64,000 bases of DNA, taken from Astrocystis sublimbata. Its lineage: Eukaryota; Ascomycota; Sordariomycetes; Xylariales; Xylariaceae. The translations under genes were made by a program, and so were the position numbers. Shown here piece by piece: positions 33,001 to 46,077 of this stretch. The stretch's first letter is position 1. Each line of letters starts with the position of its first letter. Where the stretch lies: NCBI GenBank assembly GCA_022453515.1, contig JAJNNY010000003.1, positions 1,240,001-1,304,000 of the forward strand, given 5' to 3'. The notes beneath the pieces are model-generated. The model worked only from the letters and a program-made list of their open reading frames with translations. It searched no databases and was not told the origin of the DNA.

Positions 33001-36000
33001 CCGAATGCGGACTCTTTATGCGTCGCAAGAAGCGCTTTGCGGGCAAGTCGCATCGATTCGCGTCAAGGTTTCTCCAGTGCACAATTGTGGAACAGGACGA
33101 AACACGCTTGCCGCTAGAGTCGCTGAAACACGTACGGTCGGTTGACCGCCGTAGTCCACAACTCGTCGGCCGTTGTGTACTATGAGTCTATGTCGCTTAC
33201 TTCAAGCCAAGCTAGGTACCCCCAGGCCATCGGCGATGATTTGTATAAGCCTCACGCATTTTTGCATACTGCGTGTTGCAATATTGTTCAAGAATAATCG
33301 AAGCCAGCGAGAACAACTGCATTGTCTTGACCTGTGTGCGAAAAGTGCTGCCAACTGCGAGAGAGAGGGAACATCGTAAGGGAACCGGTTGATGAAAGCA
33401 CCTCGGCTACACCTACATCTAGACAGACCTTTCATGACGAAACCCATGCATGTAGCAGTCATCCGATAAGTGTACAACTCAAGGAAACAGGTTGCTAGCA
33501 GCTGGTCATCGGCAAAGGAACAAAGATCCATCGTGAAGGCTCTCAACACCAAGCCGAACTTGCCTTTTTATCTCGACAGTGACACCAAATAGTCTAGCTG
33601 CATCGGATCGTCACGCTCAAACAAACCTGGCCCACCATCAAACTACAACGCTATTAATAGGAACTGCCTATCAGAACGGCTGGGTATCTCGGTTAGCGCG
33701 CGACGTCCAATCACGACGCGGCCAGGGAATGCACCCATCCAGGACCAGTTCGAGACAAATTGTGACAGAAGGACAGGTGCATGCGCCAAAAGGCTAGGTG
33801 CCTGGGGCTCGCCTGGGCTGGAAACGCACGCTTGTCGCTTCTCGGCAACCTGGACAAGTCGACATCACACGCTCGCGTCAATCTGCATAAGCCCTTTCTC
33901 ACACCCCTGTCCTGTGCCGCCAATTGGTCGCGAACAAAGGAATACTAAAATGGCCGCGCTCAACACCGTAAACCGTCGGCAGTGCTCAAAAGTTTGATGC
34001 TGGCCAACTGTACGAGATGCTTGCTTGCTGACACTGCTGTTGGGGGGGAAGGCCAATTGGTGACGAGGAAAGTGTAATAACAATTCGGGTAGTAAATACA
34101 CCAACCAGCCCATAAGGCTGTTCTTGGGCTGTCGAGAAGCCCCAATTCCCGACCTACAACATGAAGTACAAGAGCTCGGTGAGTCGGGTAGGAAGCATGA
34201 TGTGGTGAAGAAAGCGGCTGTGGACCCATGGGCAGACCATGCAAAGACATCAGGCGATTGCTGCTATAAATGTAGCAGATATCGAACCCAGTTACGCCGC
34301 CGCTTCTGCCACTCTTTGTCACCGCCAGGACTGATTCGCCCGGCCCAATTGAATCAAGGGAAATTCTCGATGAAGCCGAAGATAAAAAGAGGTTATCGAG
34401 GCAAAACTAGCGAATCGGGCGGCGCATTGCTGGGCATCGCCGCCACATTCCGGTGTAACGCTAGAGGGAAGGGGGGTCTCACCTGCAAGACAGAATGAGA
34501 CAGGACGCCGATGTCGAGAAGCAAGCAGCCTGTACGGTGGCCGTAGCGCCGGGAAGGCTTCATTGGGCTCGGTTCGCCGATTGGCGGTACCGCCTTACGC
34601 GGGGAATGGGTTTGGTTTTTCTGGCTTGGATTGAACGGCCTTGGAGGAGGCTTGATTCTGCCGAGACAGAGCTCCATGAACCCGTCTGTGCCACGGCAAT
34701 GAACACTTTTTGCATCACTGTCTCACCGCTTGAACGACATATTCTAACCTGAATACGTTTCGCGCTACCAATGCCACTCGTACACACGAGATTACGCAAC
34801 ATGCGCGTTGGTTTAGATCTCACTCACTCGGGACGCATCTGGGCAATTGACCGCCTTACAAAGACGAGGCAAGTCATCAACCAACAGTCGGAGTGAGTTC
34901 CAACCAGGTAGTGGCTAGGTTACCTACATACTCACTCACACTACCAATGCGAGGGCCTCACCCCACCGCATCGCGAGTGAGGAGTGCAGATACATGCTAT
35001 GGAGATGGGCCACGGTGGAACGAACGGCAATGGACATGATTGGGACAAAGCATGGACGGCAGCGCTGATAGGGCAGAGACGGCGGATGGTGAACGAGAAG
35101 AGGAGACGGTCGGTAGTGTAGGTATGTAAGTAAGTATATAGACGATAGCCCATGGATGGACAACGGGCGTATGTAATGCATGGTGATTGTGTGGCATGTA
35201 CCTACATGGCATGCAACCAGGTGGCCGCAGGCGGAGACTGGATGGAAGTTTTATAGTAGGTGCATTTGCAGTGGCATGCGAGGCGCACAATTGGCCGACC
35301 TGTGGAACTGGAACTGGTCGAGCTGTGGTGCGTGTGGATGGGTGTAGATGGGTGTAGATGGGGCCGTGCGGCGCTGGTGCGGAACTTCGATAACTGCAAC
35401 CCCTGCGCGGGACCATTGTCGAGAAGGCACTCCTCCTATCAGCCATCCGCAGTATGCATCTTCCCCCAGACCTGAAGCTCTGGTGATGTGCATGATACGT
35501 CCAAACCTGACCGCCGTCTCCATCCGGCCACATACATAGCAGACACATCATGTAAGAAACTCCCAAACTATAGGAAGTCTATAGGTCTATAGATTTAGGT
35601 ACTGGGTACGGCACATGACTTACAAGAAAGCCTCCCGTGTCGCTTATTGCGCTTCTTGTCCCGACCGACTCGGGGCACACTACCACCATGACGTACATCC
35701 ATGATGTATCCATGTGCTTTGTGCATCGACTCAGTCGTTGTTCACTTACATGAGATACTAGGTAGACCGTCTCGTTTTCTAAGTTTGGGCCCTGGCATTC
35801 GTGTTGTACAGCTAAGTCTTGTTATATGATTACTCAATCTGCCTTGTTCATCTTGCATGCAGACATGTTTTCAAATGCCACACCACACCCTCGCATCTCC
35901 CTCAGGTATAGCGCACTTACATGGAGCCAACAATGAAGCCTGGTTAGTATTTGAGGTGCATACCTAGTAGCTAAGACAGCTAGCGAGCTATATGTACTTA

Positions 36001-38252
36001 GTAGGCTGCTACGGGCTACCTTACCAGGTAAGTTGTGTCAGCAGCAAACATTGTGGGAGCTTAGCCAGCCGTAGCCGTGGCAGGCCGCTTGCGCTTCTCC
36101 AGGTCGCGCGTCAAGGTGCCCAGTCCGTCAAGACTCAATGGCTTTGATTAATTGCATGGGGCCCCTCCTAGTTCCGTCCTAGTCGCACACCCCGGCGGTA
36201 CTTTAGCGACTCGTGCCTGGATACCCCACCCCTCCCAAGCGCTCCGTGCCCTGTGATTGGCGCTTTCGTCTGAGCTGGCTCAGGGTCCGTCGATCTCATT
36301 TGGTACAAGCAACATGCGCAGAAATGCGCCATGTTTGTGCCATGGGAGAGTACTTGCGAGAGGGTAGCGTAGAGTGCGTAGCTCCTTGGCAGATGCCGCT
36401 CAGAGGAACCTGCCGCTGGTAGCCTGCGTGCCGACAGCAGCAGCACTGCTGCACTGCAGCGAAGGAGGCTAGGTACATGTTTGTCTTTCATCAATCCAAT
36501 TGTCCCGTCATGCTCTAGGTTGGTTGTTGGTCCATCTCCAGGTTGAGGTCTGCTTCGACTCTGCTTCATCTATCTATCTATCTGCCTTTCCCACCTATTA
36601 TCCAATTGCTTACTTACATACTTGCACACTGCACACTCACTGCGCAGAGTAGGTATTTGTCTGCAGCCCTGCGTCAGGTGTGGGTTGGTCTCCTATTGCC
36701 CTGGTGGCTTGGCTCGTCCCCCATGTCCAAGCCCTCGTAAAAACCCTTGTATTGGCTCCCGCCCTGCAGCACTGTTGACGTTGTCATTGGTGTTGCTGGC
36801 GACGTGTACCTCTCCTGCGCCTCTGGTCTCTCGTCTATCAGTCACTGATGATACCTACTGCCTGCCACCCGACGCAGCCCGCAGCCCTTACTCGCATGGC
36901 ACGACCAGCGGAACCTTGATCTTTCGCCATCCCCAATGCCGGCAGTATATTTACTAAGTACATGTAGATTCGACATCTGGCCCCCTGCCTCCCGTCATTT
37001 GGAATCGGATCGAGTGACGCAGCTCTCTGATCCCGTTCGCTAGCTCGGAGGCTCTTCTTCAGCTGTGCTGCACTCGAGGCACTTGCGCTGCACTACGAGA
37101 TCTCCCAAGCCAGGATCTTGTTCCTGAGCGGAGACCAGGTCTGCCTTGGCCCTTGGATGGTCGGGGTTCTGGTCGGGGCACACAGTTCGCTTCATACAGA
37201 CGCTACCTTACGCTACCGTCTGTGGTCTGGTGTCTGGCTGGTCGACGAGTACCACTCGCCGCCAGCCATCAGTTAATCGCGCGTCAAATCTCAAGCGCGA
37301 GCTTCCCCTTCTCACACATTCATTGCTCGCCACCCTGCCCACTCACCCATCGAATCTGTTGGTGCCTCTCGCCGTCCTTTTGAGTCACATCGTGGCCTGG
37401 GGCCTCACGAGAGAGACCACCCACACCCACACACACACACACCACCGACCTTTCCTTTCTACACTACCTCCTTGGCTAGTAATATTCCGGCCGTGTGGGC
37501 GGGCTCCGATACCACTACCCTGGCTACCTCCCCCCCGGTCGTTTTCTTCGTCACCTAGCCAGGCGAAGTAATCACAGACAGCTGGGTCGAGTTGTTGGGC
37601 GCAGGCGTCGCGCGTGCTTACACCACCAACTACACCACACCGCAACATTTCGCTGCATCGTAGCGTACTGCCTGTCAGGCACATCGCCAGTCCACTCACA
37701 CCAGCTAGCCCCGGCCTGGTGCACCAACGTCGCATTACGCGGGTGATTGAACCTTAACAGGCCAGGCGCGGGAGTGAGCGAACCGCTCTTCTGACCATCC
37801 CCCGCGCATCCGCCTCCCACGGCCGTGATTTCTCCCTGCAGCAGTCGCTCACTATAGTTCCATCCGCGCGCGCATCTATCCCGGTCCCCATATCTCCATC
37901 TCAACTAACGTCGTCTCTCATCCCACCCTCAGCGCCTAATCCAAGACCATCCCATCTTCTGCTTCATCGCGGGGGCGACCTTGGCTAGCTACTTCGGCAT
38001 TGCTCGACACTCATTGTCTCAGCTAGCTGCTGAGGACTGAACAATCTCACGCATTGTGTGTGTAGGCTACAGCTTCCTACATTGGAACCACGCGCCGTAC
38101 ATCGTTCACCCGCCACGTCTCAAAGGCCACGTGAAAGGTCTCTTAGGGCACCTAAAAATATAGATTCAATCTATCTTTAACGCTCGCCGACATTTATGAT
38201 TCCATGTACTTGAGCCAAGGACTGTGGGACGACGACGCGTGCTGGATGAATC
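30047..38252. other. 8.2-kb gene desert
   Basis: No supported gene on either strand. The longest ORFs (116 codons minus at 33202-33552; 189 codons minus at 34997-35566; 133 codons minus at 36168-36569) look random in composition and cannot be joined into a larger product. A perfect TACCTAGGTA palindrome is at 31547-31556 and related words are scattered. From about 36.5 kb the sequence becomes pyrimidine-rich and probably includes a long promoter and 5' leader for the regulator starting at 38253. A CA repeat is at 37419-37443. Confidence 0.5.
37419..37443. repeat. (CA)n microsatellite
   Basis: CACCCACACCC followed by about eight CA units, about 0.8 kb upstream of the regulator start at 38253. 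Confidence 0.8.
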
Positions 38253-40533
38253 ATGACGACTTTTACGGCCTTGAATGGGGGAGAGACTAAGAATCCGGAG
38301 GGAGCAAGCGGGAGTCCTGGGAGAAGACAAGCTGGCTCAGAGGATCGTTCTGCTATTCAGATTACCAGCCAGGAAACAAACTCTGGAGATGGTTCGAAGA
38401 GCCAAGCGGAACAGGCTTCCCGTATAGGCTCAGAGCGGTCTCATTACCAGCCCAGAGATTATCCCGAGGTGGAGGGGGCACATAAGCGCAAACGATCGCT
38501 ATCAGTTGAACGGTCCCGCGAAACACCAATTGTTCAGAGTCAAGAGCAACGGGCGCAGACTGAATCTCGGGGACCTTATGACATTCCGTCGCGAGAGCGA
38601 GACTATGGACGTTTTGGCGATGGTCATAGGGAACAGAGTGAATCCTGGTACTCACAACAACAATCACGCGATGATCGCGACTTATACGAGTCGAGAGACC
38701 CGGCGGGACCCAGTCCTACGCAGACTAATGAGCCATCTGGAGATCGCTTTCGCAGAGCTGCCAGCCATGGAGACTTGGGGCACGACTACTCAGCTACCAG
38801 TCCCGATGGCGATGACAGCTCCATGCTCTATGGTGGCTCATATTCCCAGGATCAATCTCGAGACCCGGTGATTCAATCCGATCCGAAGAAACGGAAGCGG
38901 AATTTCAGTAACCGGACAAAGACGGGCAAGTATAACTCTATACCCCTCGACGCAAGGGATCACGTTAGTGTTACTAACTTGCATACAGGCTGCTTGACAT
39001 GTCGAAAGCGCAAGAAGAAGTGTGACGAGTCAAAACCGGAATGTACGTCTTTTGTGATGCCAAATCACTACTCATTTTCTGTTTCTCTTCCTTTTCTTCC
39101 TCTGACATTGGGCAGGTACAAACTGTGTTCGTGGAGGGTTTGTCTGCTATGGATATCCCAATCAGCGAGGGCCACCCAGAATGGAATCGAAACCTGCGGC
39201 CGTACCACTCGAGTCTAAGGATCCTAGTTATGTCCCACCAGGCGCCTATGGAATGCCACAGCCCAATAATTATCCGAACCCTCCCCCTTCTGTTGTGTCC
39301 GCTCCCGGTCCAAACCCCGCTTCAACTGCCGGTCCAACTCCAGCCCAAGCTTCAACGTCAGCTCCCACTCCGGCTCCCAAGCGCGACTCGATTTCATCTT
39401 ATCGCGGTCCATATCTTCGCCTGGAAACTTCGCAAACACGATCAGTCTTGACAGACGACGATCGCCCCACAGCCTCGTCATTACCAACGGCCTCGGCCAT
39501 TAGCTCCGTGATGAGTCCGGACAATAAAGGGTCCGCCTTCTCGGCGTACTCAAGTGCTGCGAACATGTTTCCTACTCCGATAAGCGCCATCACGCCCAGC
39601 ACGCAGCAGCTGAAGACACCTCAGCACCAGAGGGTGCCGCCACTACACGACATTACTCGGACTGACCCAGACACCACCCGACCCGAGACTCCTCGCCCGG
39701 CGTTGTTGCCCCAGATGAATGTGTTGGAGCCAACTCCTCCAGCTGTCCCAGGTCACCAACCACCGCCGAGCACTGACCCTCAAATAGCAGCTCAGCTGGC
39801 CTTGTCGCATACGCAGTACCCCCCGAACAGCATGAAACCCCGGACGCAGAAGGAAGAAATGCTCTTAGGCCGAGAATACTATGCATTTGACCCGGAATTG
39901 GTTTTAGAGCGCCAACGGTGCAGTGCTGCTTGCTGGCGGTTCAACAACTCGACCAATCCAAACACGGGCGTGTCGGTCACCGAGCGGTCTCGTCTTTTCC
40001 GGGAGATTCTGAACCCTCAGGAGCCCATTCACCTCGCACCCCGGCTAGTCTCTTCCACAACGAGAGCTGGTCGCGTCGGGCAAGAAGTGGTGGTTGAGGC
40101 GCCTTTCACTTGCGACTATGGGTACAACATCACGATTGGTAATAATGTGATGATTGGTCGGAATTGCACAATCCTCGACGCCACAGAAATCAGCATCGGA
40201 GACAATGTCATACTAAGCCCTAATGTGACGCTACTCGGGGCTACCCCATTCACCGATCCCAAAAAGCGAATGGGTAGCAAGAGTCCTCAGATAGGGGGAT
40301 ACATCGTGATTGACGACGATGTGTTCATTGGAGCTGGTGCCATCATACAGCATGGAATTCGTATCGGAAGAGGTGCCTCGGTATCTCCCGGAGCGGTAGT
40401 TGTCAAGGTAAGCTGCGGGTCACCGCCTCGAAAGATGTCGGGAAATAATTGTTTCTAACATGTGATTCAGGATGTCCCTCGCTACACAGTTGTGGCTGGC
40501 AACCCCGCGGAAGTAAAGTCCATTATACACTAG
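38253..40533 (+). CDS. Zn2Cys6 regulator fused to a maltose-acetyltransferase-like hexapeptide domain
   Basis: About 693 residues from four exons: 38253-38925, 38989-39042, 39116-40407 and 40471-40533. Intron 1 uses a GC donor (GCAAGT) with branch TTACTAAC. Joining there gives the normal zinc-cluster start KTGCLTCRKRKKKC; intron 2 splits the fourth Cys codon. The zinc cluster spans residues 226-252. Before it lies a charged region ending in a nuclear-localisation-like PKKRKRN; after it a Pro/Ser/Thr-rich region (265-480). Residues 488-545 match the maltose-acetyltransferase N-terminal domain (KEEMLLGREYYAFDPEL), and 565-690 form left-handed beta-helix repeats (ITIGNNVMIGRNCTI, ISIGDNVILSPNV, IVIDDDVFIGAGAII) ending in VPRYTVVAGNPAEV. 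The usual catalytic His before P-x-D-P is not seen (GATPFTDP). This fusion type recurs in fungi; whether it acetylates anything is unknown. Confidence 0.87.
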
Positions 40534-42762
40534 CCCCACGGCAATGCTTCGCCATCCATTTCCTTACGGTGTTTGCTCATACATTGCAATCTTCATGATA
40601 CCCAGTGTTTCCTCAATCGCCTTCGTTGTACCATCATCTTGTTTGTCATCTCATAACCAATTACAAGACAGAGACGAGGTTTCTCCGAGCTCGAGCTCAC
40701 TTCTTTCATCCTCATACCTAATCCTACCCTTTTCTACTACTTAAGTTTCATTTAATCAATCAAAACATCTACCCTTCCTACCTTAAGTCATTTGTATCGG
40801 CGCGCCGGGCTACCCCCACAGATGGCTAGATGAGGATCTCCGGAAGAATAATGAGAAGAAGAGACTGGATTCAGAATGCGTACATGGGGCTGAACGAGAG
40901 ATGCGTATAGCGACCACGATCTCCTGCATGGAGCTTTGGGCCTGACCATCGATTTATCCTGGAAGGCCAGGCACTGTGTCCTTCCTGCTTGCTGATCAGT
41001 CCAGTGCATGTATGCGACGAAGATGATGGGGATGGTGACCAAAAGCATATCCAGCTTGGAGAGTGATAGCAGAAATATTGATACTATGGAAGGTATCTAT
41101 CTGCCTTGAAGAAATAAAATAATCGTTTCCATAACCGCCCGCTCGCCTACCTTGAATTGGGCATGCAATATTTTGAATGATACACTAATCATGTCCATCT
41201 CGATACAATGATTCATGGAGATACCTTATTCCGTTTGATCTTCAACATATCGTCATTGCGCCTTTGGTCTATATGCCAACAGCCGAAGGGTGCTACAATA
41301 TGCTCCATGGGCTTTTATAATGGTAAATATATCTAGACAAAATCGGTCTCTTCGCAATACAAAGATGCTAAACCTGAAACGAGGGAAGTGAGTATTCGAG
41401 CAGCCACATCCCGTTGCACAACATCATATGACATGCCGGGTTGTAACTTGTCATTGCCTGGCTTCTGTCGGATAGCTTGTTATATTAATCACTGCTCATA
41501 CTCGCCGAGATATCCTTCGGCTGCCACGTGCCGCCTGCTATAAGCCTTGCTGTCTCTTTCCGCTGCCTGGAAGCTCCCCAACTTGCGCGAGCAGAATCAC
41601 CCCATTAAGTGACAGCCTTGTTCCACTGCTCGCAAATTCTTCCGATGGCCCAGTTCTTTTCGCTATGTGTACACCAATCGCATGCAACTTTGTCTACCGT
41701 ACACCTGTCAAGTGCAACTTTCTGCGAATGGATATGGATCTCGACCGAGTATGAGAGGTGCCATAAGGCGATGATACGATTTTTCTCACATTTTGTCTGG
41801 CCTGACCATGCCCAACACAAACAGAGTTCCACCCAATACCCCCCCAATGCCAGGTCGCATTATCGTGCCTCGCCAAAAGCCTGGAAAAGTTCGGGCGTGG
41901 TAACACCTCAGAAAACTCAATCATTGGTACCGAAGCAGGCACAGCTTACTGTATGTCAGCGGACTCTCTAAGCGATCACACAATTACTGACGTACCGATC
42001 ACCTGCTCTTATGGTTTGAAGGTTGGGACAAATCAAGACCGGCGAGTTGTGCGGCGTGTGTATTCACTTCTTTTGAGTCATGGCTGTGGTATATATTACA
42101 ACTCTTCTTCCCTCTCTTCCGTTTTCTCTTCGATTAATGATTAAAGAAAGACTCGACGGTCAAGCTACTTACACAAAGAAGTATATCAATCAGCGAGAGT
42201 TATTGATCTACAAGATACTGGTCTATCACAACGGGAGGACGGGCGCTATTGGTGCCTACGGTACCCAGCAGCTGCAAGTGGCGCCGTTACAGCGACCAAT
42301 TACAGCACGGTTGCATGTCCTGTTAGGGCAAAAGGGTTCAAAAAGGTAGCTCACCCCAACGAGTCCCCGAGCTCCCCCCACAGCAAGCAAGCGATCAAGC
42401 TGGGGCCCGCTGGGATCACTATATCCACAACGGCTACGCTCCGGAATCGGGCGGGGGAGCTGAAAATCGCATCATTTCACTGATCTTCGAAAGTTCCAGC
42501 CCTACGTCCGGCGGCTACCCGTTTGGCTTATAGTATCGCCGGCTTGTGAAGCACCGAAGCACCGAATTACGATTTGGAGTACGACGCAGGAATCAGAGTT
42601 GCTTACGTACTCACCGAAATACTTATTCAGCTCTTGTTGTCGCAATTGTGAGACGAGACGAGACAAGACGAGACGGAAGGTACCTTAGTAACTACAAGTA
42701 CCACCTACCAGCGTAGTACATACGGCCCTTTTAATATCTCATCTCATTCTCATCGCATCACC
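40534..42762. other. Intergenic, 3' of the fusion regulator and promoter of homoserine kinase
   Basis: About 2.2 kb with no supported gene; ORFs of 80-120 codons overlap on both strands near 41.6-42.0 kb without family pattern. A GAGAC repeat (42650-42675) lies about 90 bp before the homoserine kinase ATG. Confidence 0.5.
42650..42675. repeat. Imperfect GAGAC tandem repeat
   Basis: Five GAGAC/AAGAC units within the probable 5' leader or core promoter of the homoserine kinase gene. Confidence 0.7.
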
Positions 42763-44136
42763 ATGGAGTCTTTCACGATCCGGACCCCCTGTTCCTCAGC
42801 CAACATCGGCCCGGGATTCGATGTCATCGGTCTCGCGCTGTCGATATACCTCGAGCTGCGCGTGACCATCGACCGGAGCAAGGCCACGTCGTCGCACCCG
42901 CTCAACTGCCGGGTAACCTACGAGGGCGAGGGCGAGGAGACGGGCGAGGTGCCGCTGGACCCCTCGGCCAATCTCATCACGCGCGTCGCGCTGTATGTTC
43001 TGCGCTGCCACGACCAGCGCGGCTTCCCCGTCGAGACCCACGTGCACATCAAGAACCCCATCCCCCTGGGCCGCGGCCTCGGGTCTTCGGGCGCCGCCGT
43101 CGTGGCCGGGGTGATGCTGGGTAAGGAGGTTGGGGGCTTGCATCATTTGGACGATGCGAGGTTGTTTGACTTTTGCTTGATGATAGGTAAGTACCCATGA
43201 AGTGAATCTTCATTTTTATTCTCATTCTCATTTCATCAGAGATCTTATCTCACCTCTCCTTCTCCTTGTCTAAGTGAGTGAGTGGGCATGAGTAAGCTTA
43301 GCTAACACGACATAAAACCCAGAACGCCACCCCGACAACGTGGGCGCAGCCCTCTTTGGCGGGTTCGTCGGCACTTACCTGAAGCCGCTCGCGCCGGAAG
43401 ACGTGGCCCGCGTAGAGATTCCCCTTAGTGAGGTGTTGCCTGCGCCGGCCGGAGGTCTGGACACGGGCGAGCGGCCGCCGGAGCCGCCGCACGGCATCGG
43501 GCACCACATCAAGTTCCCGTGGGCCAAGGAGATCAAGGCCGTCGCCATCATCCCCAACTTCGAGGTTGCCACGGCCAAGGCGCGCGAGGTGCTGCCTAAG
43601 GTGTATCCCAGGGCGGATGTTGTGAGTGGAATTCTCTTTCTCTCTTCCTTCCTTCATTGATTCCCTCTCTTCTCTTCATCTTTCATATGAAATGAAAATG
43701 GATTTTCTTCGCGATGGGAGAGAACTTGAAAAAAAAAAAAAGAACAAAGATAAAGAAAAGAATGCCTGACAATGTTCTGATTGAACTTTTCTAGACATTC
43801 AACATGCAGCGCATCGCCCTGCTGCCCGTGGCCCTGGGCCAGTCGCCGCCGGAGCCCGAGCTCATCAACCTGGCCATGCAGGACAAGCTCCACCAGCAGT
43901 ACCGGCAGACGCTGATCCCCGGGCTGGAGGACATTGTGCGGTCGATGGCGCCCAGCACGCAGGAGGGCCTGCTGGGCGTGTGTCTCAGCGGCGCGGGCCC
44001 CACGATTCTGGCGTTGGCGACGAGCCACTTTGAAGAGATTGCGGATAAGATAATAACGAGGTTTAGGAAGGAGGGCATTGATTGCAAGTGGAAGTTGTTG
44101 GAGCCTGCGGAGGGCACGAAGGTTGTCAAGGAGTAG
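42763..44136 (+). CDS. THR1: Homoserine kinase
   Basis: Cytosolic GHMP-family kinase, ATP + L-homoserine to O-phospho-L-homoserine (EC 2.7.1.39), the penultimate step of threonine synthesis. About 354 residues from three exons: 42763-43186, 43323-43621 and 43795-44136, in phase. Diagnostic motifs: N-terminal CSSANIGPGFDVIGLAL, the GHMP ATP-binding loop PIPLGRGLGSSGAAVVAG (about 99-116), HPDNVGAALFGGF opening exon 2, and the C-terminal LSGAGPTILAL. Length is normal. Intron 2 contains a 13-A run. Exons are strongly GC3-rich, as expected for a housekeeping gene. Function follows from the family with high certainty. Confidence 0.93.
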
Positions 44137-46077
44137 GGTTGGGATGGAGAAGGATGGGGAAGGATAGCGCCGGACAGATCGCTCGGCGCGGTAAATGATG
44201 GGTTTCACTTTTTACCTTTTTTCAATAACCGCAACGGGCAGCAACGAGCAATGATCGATACAACACACTCACCTAGATGCCGGTGTAGTACATCTAGCAC
44301 TCTCGATAAATCGGTGTGACGAAGGGCGTGCATAAGCGACACCGTAAGCAATGAAGGTAGAACTTACCTTACCTCCAACTTACCATGCGAGCTGAGAACG
44401 CCACGTGACTGAGGAACCAAGCCAAGCAAAAGAACGGTGCATATTCCGGTGGTACTTCAAATTCAAGCTGAAATCAATACAGGCTTGTTAGCATGAACCG
44501 GGCAATTCCGCTCGACCCATAGTCCGGCAATGCGACGCGATCAAAGTCATTGTTCATTAATGGACTAGGCTGGAGGTTAATGCGGTAGATACGGTATTGT
44601 TCCCCTGTTCTCGCTTAACACATCGCTATTTACCGGTGCGGGTTACTACTTAGACCGTAATCCGAATTGGGTTCCGCTCCGCTGCGGAAATGTTGCTTTA
44701 GCTCTCGTCTACCTCAGACACTCACATCTTGACTCTTGAGCTCTAACTCCTGCGCCTATCTCTGGCTAGATGTATATTGTCACATGCCATTCTTTACACT
44801 GGCTTCATGTCAAAGCGTATTTGCTCATCGTGCAGGCCAGCGCATCGATTTTTATCAGACCTCCTCTGCAGATGTCAAAGTAGGAAACCATTTCGGAGAG
44901 TTTCCCGAAAAATACATGAGATCGATGCACGTGTAAGCCAGGATTTGTAATTGGCGATTGGATTCAGTACCTTCCGAGATGCTGGATGCTCAGCCATTCA
45001 GCCAATTACCCCGGATTCGTGGTCCGCCTACGTCACTAAACGTCCGTGCCCTTCGAGGCGCTGTAAACAACGTACAGCCATTTTCCTTTTCTTCGAGAAC
45101 AAACAACGCGGCAATGCATATGATGCTTGATGATAACAGCCGTTATTATAAGTCGAAAGCTTGAATCTCAAATCCCATCAAACCTCATCCGTGGTTTCCG
45201 TCCGTGGTTGCATACGGAATGACTGTCGTGTGCTTGCAATGACGACTCGTCGGTTTTGGGCGCGGAAGGGATGGAAGGCGATGTGAGTAGACTGGCGCGG
45301 AAGCAATGCCACGTTGTGAGAACGCTCTTTTTTTTCCTCTGATATCTGCACAGGAATCATGCGGATAACCCTGCCGCCCACCTGTTCTGGCGCCCGTCAA
45401 AAGGGGGCTTTCCCGCTGATCATCGTCCGTTCAAGTGGCTGTTCAGCTAGGGCCCTGCCAAGGTTTATCTTCAGCAGACCGAGACCCGGTTTGGTATCCA
45501 CCGCGACTGTAACCGAGAATGATCTCGGAAGATAGGGCACGATAGGTTAGGGTAGATGAGACCACAGCCAAGCTCGGTAACAGGCTCAGAAATGACCGCC
45601 TAGGTACCTATCGTGAGGGAATGGGCGGGTGAGTGACAACGGCTGCATGGCCCGACACCATGGCGCCTGAACCTGCCAATGTTACCGGCACGCACGATGG
45701 GTATCGTGATAAGCCGGACGGGACATCATGTCCCCATGTGGCGCTCGGTTGACATTGAGGCATTGTGACTAGTTCCAACCAGGGTCCAAGCCTTGAAACC
45801 ATCAGCCATTTCCCGGTTTGTAAATTCTCATTTCCTACTTGGGACCGTCTCCCGAGACGAAGCTGGATAGGAGCAAATAATGCCCCCGTAGCAATAATGT
45901 CGTGAGTATAGGCGAAGATGGGAATCACGTATAATAAGAGCAGTCCCATGGGGCGCTCCAGGACTGGTCCCACGATCTGCGGTCACCTACCTACCGGATT
46001 CACTCCCTTGAACTTGTCGGCGTCGGGAAAGGCAAGAGAAGCGACGACAAGATAAGAGAAGACTAGCAACGTCGGCG
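44137..46077. other. Intergenic between homoserine kinase and FAD oxidase
   Basis: About 1.9 kb without a supported gene. TAGGTACCTA occurs at about 45602-45611. The right end is the promoter of the secreted oxidase. Short ORFs have no family pattern. Confidence 0.5.

Noticed and set aside
34997..35566. 189-codon minus-strand ORF in the gene desert
   Set aside because: Composition is Pro/Ser/His-rich, arising from GATGGGTGT-type repeats; no motif, no adjacent exons and heavy overlap with other short ORFs.
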